This document shows, piece by piece, positions 60,778 through 64,000 of a stretch of DNA of 64,000 bases. The translations under genes and the position numbers were made by a program. Origin of the DNA: Oscheius dolichura. Taxonomy: Eukaryota > Nematoda > Chromadorea > Rhabditida > Rhabditidae. The notes below the pieces were generated by a model, which worked only from the letters and a program-made list of their open reading frames with translations, had not been told where the DNA came from and did no database searches. Each line of letters begins with the position of its first letter. The stretch's first letter is position 1. The stretch lies in NCBI GenBank assembly GCA_932521035.1, contig OW051493.1, positions 1,302,001 through 1,366,000 of the forward strand, in the 5' to 3' direction.

Positions 60778-63653
60778 TCAGGGACTGGTCCCGAAGCGAC
60801 GGTGTTCCAGGTCTAGGAAATGGCGCCAGATATCCTTGAACGGCCCTCGTAGCCATGTATTTTCGAAATACTGGGAAAGCTCTGCACAGGCTTTGAACGC
60901 TTCGTGGTCAGCTGCGACTGGTAAGGCAAGAAGCTCTGCTTCATCAAAAATGTCCTATCAAATTGTAAGAAGGTTGTGTGGCGATTTACCTTTGGAAGAA
61001 ACGGGGATGCTTTGAGACGACTAAGCCATAATTTTACTTCATCATAAGTGCCAGCCATACTAGCTAACTCTCCACGGGATTTTCTGTTCATAGCCATAGA
61101 GAAATGAAAGAGGCAACCTGCCTGACGGGACTCGGGAAACACCTATAAGAAAAGGGGTAGAAAAGTGAAAGTAGGAAGGATGGGACCTCTCGAATGGCTT
61201 TAATGGCGCCTCTTTCAAAATCGGTTACAAATTTCTATTGAGACAAATCCACAGATACTGCTTCGAGTAATCCACGAAGTGGAACAAACATTTGCAGATA
61301 GGATGGGAAGGTCTTCTTATTGCAAATAACTTGAAGAAGAGGGGCAGAAATGCCACTATCCGTAATCCCAAAAATTGAGTACAACTGACCGGAATTTCCC
61401 AACTCCTGAGGGGTTATGGAATGGGTTCCATCAGACACGATGGCAACTAGTCCTAATCAGAATGATTAGCCTTTGAAGGGTGACTTACTCGTTGTTTTAA
61501 TGTTTCCGGAACTGTCTTTATATGAAGAATTCATTGCGGCAAACATCGACTCCGAATAAATCACCATCCTTTCAGAATCATTCTTCCTGACAAACAATTC
61601 TTGGACGGAATTAGGTATATCAGTATAAATGTATTTTTCCTAGAAACAACGCGTCATTTAACAATAGATAAATAAAATTAAAAAATGTCCTACCTCTACT
61701 GACAACATTGTCGTACTTTCCTGCCCTTTATTAGCACGGTAATATGCCAGACGGTGGGATGACGCCGACTTGAGGGCGATTGATGCGTTAACTTTCTCAT
61801 CGGTATCTAAAAAATCATATTGATCTATAGTCCGTTTCCAATCTCGGGTTTTCCGGCTACGGGACCTTTTCCTAGTCCTTTAAATAATTCACGCCCGCGC
61901 TACGTTTTTTTTGTTTTACTTTTTGCTTCTAATACGGTTGTTTGGCTGTTTTCTTACATTTTTACCCATGCTTCTGCTATATGATACTCAAAGGACTCTC
62001 GGAGGATCGGTTTGCTAACGGTTAGTTCACATCTTGATACTTCGCCGTCTGATACACCTTCCTAACGGATGTACTGCGGCTCCTCATGTAGAGCATTACT
62101 AAAGATGGAACCTATGGCTTTCGAACGTATCAGAGCAAGAAGAAATAAGGAAAAACCAAGAAGAATCCGAATTTCCCAGCTAAAAATGGATTTTTTCGTT
62201 AATTTTGTTCTCTTACCGTGTAATACCCATTTTTTCTTCTTTCTAACAATCATATCCGAACTAATAAACATCTTATACTCAATAAAAACATGAAAAATTG
62301 AAAAAGAAGCAGAAAAGAAAACGTAGCGCGAGCGTGAATAATTTAAAGGACTGGGAAAAGGTCCCATAGCCGGAAAACCCGAGATTGGAAACGGACTATA
62401 TACTGTAAACGCTTGAATGGAACTCCAAGGCATTCTTATTGGAAAGTAGACCTACCGAGATGTTGTAACTCCGTGATCTTTTTCAGTGTCACCTCATAAG
62501 CTTGGGATGGAGTTAGGCATACAGAAGTATCTCTCATCTCTTTCGTGGTCTCATACAAACAACCCTTGGCCGTCTCCTCATCATGATTTCTCATTGTGCA
62601 GTAGTGTTTTAAAGCCACCGGGTCCGTCAAAAAGTCACAATTTATCACCTGAACTATAAAATATATTGTAAATTCTGAAGACCAACATGTATTGTAACCG
62701 TCTGCAATCCATCCATTTCTTTGCAACCAAGACAAAACATAGTTGAATCTTTCGAATTTTTGCGCTTGAAGGAGAAGACATAACATTTGTTCTCTGAATT
62801 CTAAAGACCATTGTGTCTTTGAGAATAAATTCAAGTTACTTATAGATCAGAGCTGGATTTTTTCCACCTTTCGACGGCCTTTCAACTCCACGGAAACCTT
62901 CTACTGCTGTAATATACTCTTCCTCTGTGATGTCGTCGGTCACCTCCCATGGTTTGATCGAGGGATGTGACACAAGTTGAGATTCACGGATGGGTGCACT
63001 TGTTTCGACAGATTCAGATGGAACTTCGTCAACTTGGCATGTTTCAACTTCGTCAGAAAGTGTGCCGACAGGAGTAATCACGTGTTCTTCAATACTTGAA
63101 TAAAAGCCGACAGTCTACAAAACATGTGAATATAAATGTAGTGTGGAAATTAACTTCAAAATCGTCAACAAGTGCCAAGCTTTGACTGATAAGGCCGATA
63201 CCGAGAAAATCTTCCTCTCCGTCAGTAAATTCTAAAATTTCTTCTAAGTTCTGTCCATCGGTTCCTTCGGTTGATTCCTTTTCAAGAACAGGGTGATCCT
63301 CTTCCAAAACCGTCACATCTTTCATTTTCAATTTTCTCATTTTAGAAAGAAGCTGTTGCTTTGTCTTTGCATCAAAATTATCCAGCCATGAGTTTGTGGA
63401 GTCGTCACTATCGGTATCCTCTGCTGATTTCTTTTGAAGAGGCTCCACAGATCGTCGAGAATCCGCTTTTTTCTTTCTTGATATAACAGAATTCATCTAT
63501 AACGGCAGCACAATAAATGAGAAATGAAGGAAGACTTACGTTCCAGCCGCTTTGCAGCAGAACAAAAGCAATTTTGACCGAAAATACTGTCAACACAATC
63601 GACAAGTATCTGGCAATAACAAGAAAATCGACTGTTTTCTGCAGTTCGATCAT
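60778..63653 (-). CDS. Mutator-like (MULE) transposase gene, probably disrupted
   Basis: Exons in order: 63540-63653 (doubtful), 63155-63496, about 62839-63114, 62456-62648 (possibly longer), 61694-61806, 61489-61639, 61187-61452, 60990-61142 and 60778-60954. Phases agree except between the third and fourth, where I could not place the splice. The N-terminal half is acidic; the middle (PVALKHYCTMRNHDE) resembles the end of a FLYWCH-type zinc module. The catalytic part has VSDGTH (first Asp), GQLYSIFGI, TDFERGAIKAIRE (second Asp), and GCLFHFSMAMNRK with the CxxH motif; it closes with YFENTWLRGPFKDIW. An in-frame TAG (61235-61237) falls between the two Asp motifs. The last codons run into a sequence like the ends of the MITE at 55021-55291. 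MULE identity is strong, intactness doubtful; the ATG at 63496 is the safer start. Confidence 0.75.
61826..62400. mobile_element. TA-flanked inverted-repeat element inside a transposase-gene intron
   Basis: The ends TAGTCCGTTTCCAATCTCGG (61828) and its complement (to 62398) belong to inverted arms of about 78 bp, bounded by TA on both sides, as in Tc1/mariner-type insertions. The interior carries small reading frames (62069-62293 plus; 62062-62433 minus) with no recognisable transposase. Confidence 0.87.
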
Positions 63654-63730
63654 GAAACTACACGTTATCCCATACTACAGCGCTGAAAGAGTGAACTGTT
63701 ACTTAGTTCCGCGGCGAGTACGCGCGCTGT

Positions 63731-63750
63731 TACTTAGTTCCGCGGAACTA
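63731..63750. repeat. perfect 20-bp palindrome with a nearby partial copy
   Basis: CTTAGTTCCGCGGAACTAAG is a perfect palindrome. GTTACTTAGTTCCGCGG also occurs about 35 bp earlier (63697 onward), so the block is partly duplicated. It sits upstream of the transposase-like gene and could be an operator-like site or an element end. Confidence 0.7.
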
Positions 63751-63837
63751 AGGATACGGAGTCGAGATTGGAGTTGCCACAATGATAACACAAAAAAAGT
63801 GATCTAGCTAGGCGGGAGGGCCAGGTGAAACACCTTC

Positions 63838-63910
63838 TTGAATTTTTGAAATCGACCAAGAAATGACCGAGATACGGACACAAACACCCGACACTCCCGT
63901 CTACGAACAA
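63838..63910 (+). repeat. family A element, 3' fragment
   Basis: TTTTTGAAATCGACCAAGAA through CCCGACACTCCCGTCTACGA matches the terminal third of family A. The two fragments here and at 50013-50083 cover the same part and share its outer boundary, so this piece may be mobile on its own. Confidence 0.82.
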
Positions 63911-64000
63911 AGCGAGGCGTTTTGTAGGCCTTCGTCTACCTTTCATTATTTTGAAAACTTTCAAAAGAACTTTATTAATTTTATCCCGCTCAAAATCTAT

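Noticed and set aside
1-64000. CRISPR arrays, bacterial operons or ribosome-binding sites
   Set aside because: The DNA is eukaryotic, and no regularly spaced identical short repeats were seen.

Overview
The window is nuclear DNA from a rhabditid nematode, most likely Caenorhabditis or a close relative. The grounds are short GT-AG introns with TTTTCAG/TTTCCAG acceptors, AATAAA poly(A) signals, and a split gene whose protein aligns along its whole length with C. elegans LAT-1. Coding exons are GC-rich; introns and intergenic DNA are AT-rich and full of small repeats. All calls come from reading splice sites and reading frames; no search was run.

Layout. (1) 1-4010, minus strand: 3' part of a split gene for a charged, probably nuclear protein, unfinished at both ends, with a fold-back element in one intron. 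(2) 4011-25799: about 22 kb without a convincing gene. It holds inverted-repeat elements (three families, one with long terminal inverted repeats and a 9-bp target duplication), arrays of diverged direct repeats, and GC-rich islands. (3) 25800-57270, plus strand: a complete lat-1/latrophilin gene, an adhesion GPCR of about 1011 residues. I could join 21 exons in frame from signal peptide to stop. Introns 1 (10.7 kb) and 3 (9.4 kb) are very large. (4) 57271-64000: a degenerate galectin-like gene with a frameshift, a head-to-head pair of secreted ShK-domain genes in an inverted repeat, and a Mutator-like (MULE) transposase gene with an in-frame stop and a TA-flanked inverted-repeat element in one intron.

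Main discovery. lat-1 has two alternative fourth exons (46458-46564 and 46794-46915). Each encodes the second half of the rhamnose-binding lectin domain, and both have the same intron phases. Using both or neither breaks the frame, so they should be mutually exclusive. TGCATG (a FOX-1/ASD-1 site) lies between them, and a near-exact UNC-75/CELF-type GU-rich site follows the second. This predicts two receptor forms with different lectin faces, probably chosen by tissue.

Second-tier patterns. About twenty islands from 10 to 45 kb switch from pyrimidine-rich to purine-rich in the same left-to-right order. AT-rich arrays between them carry a recurring GTTTCA / CATAAAA-type motif. The islands are reasonable enhancer candidates, and the arrays might be small-RNA units.
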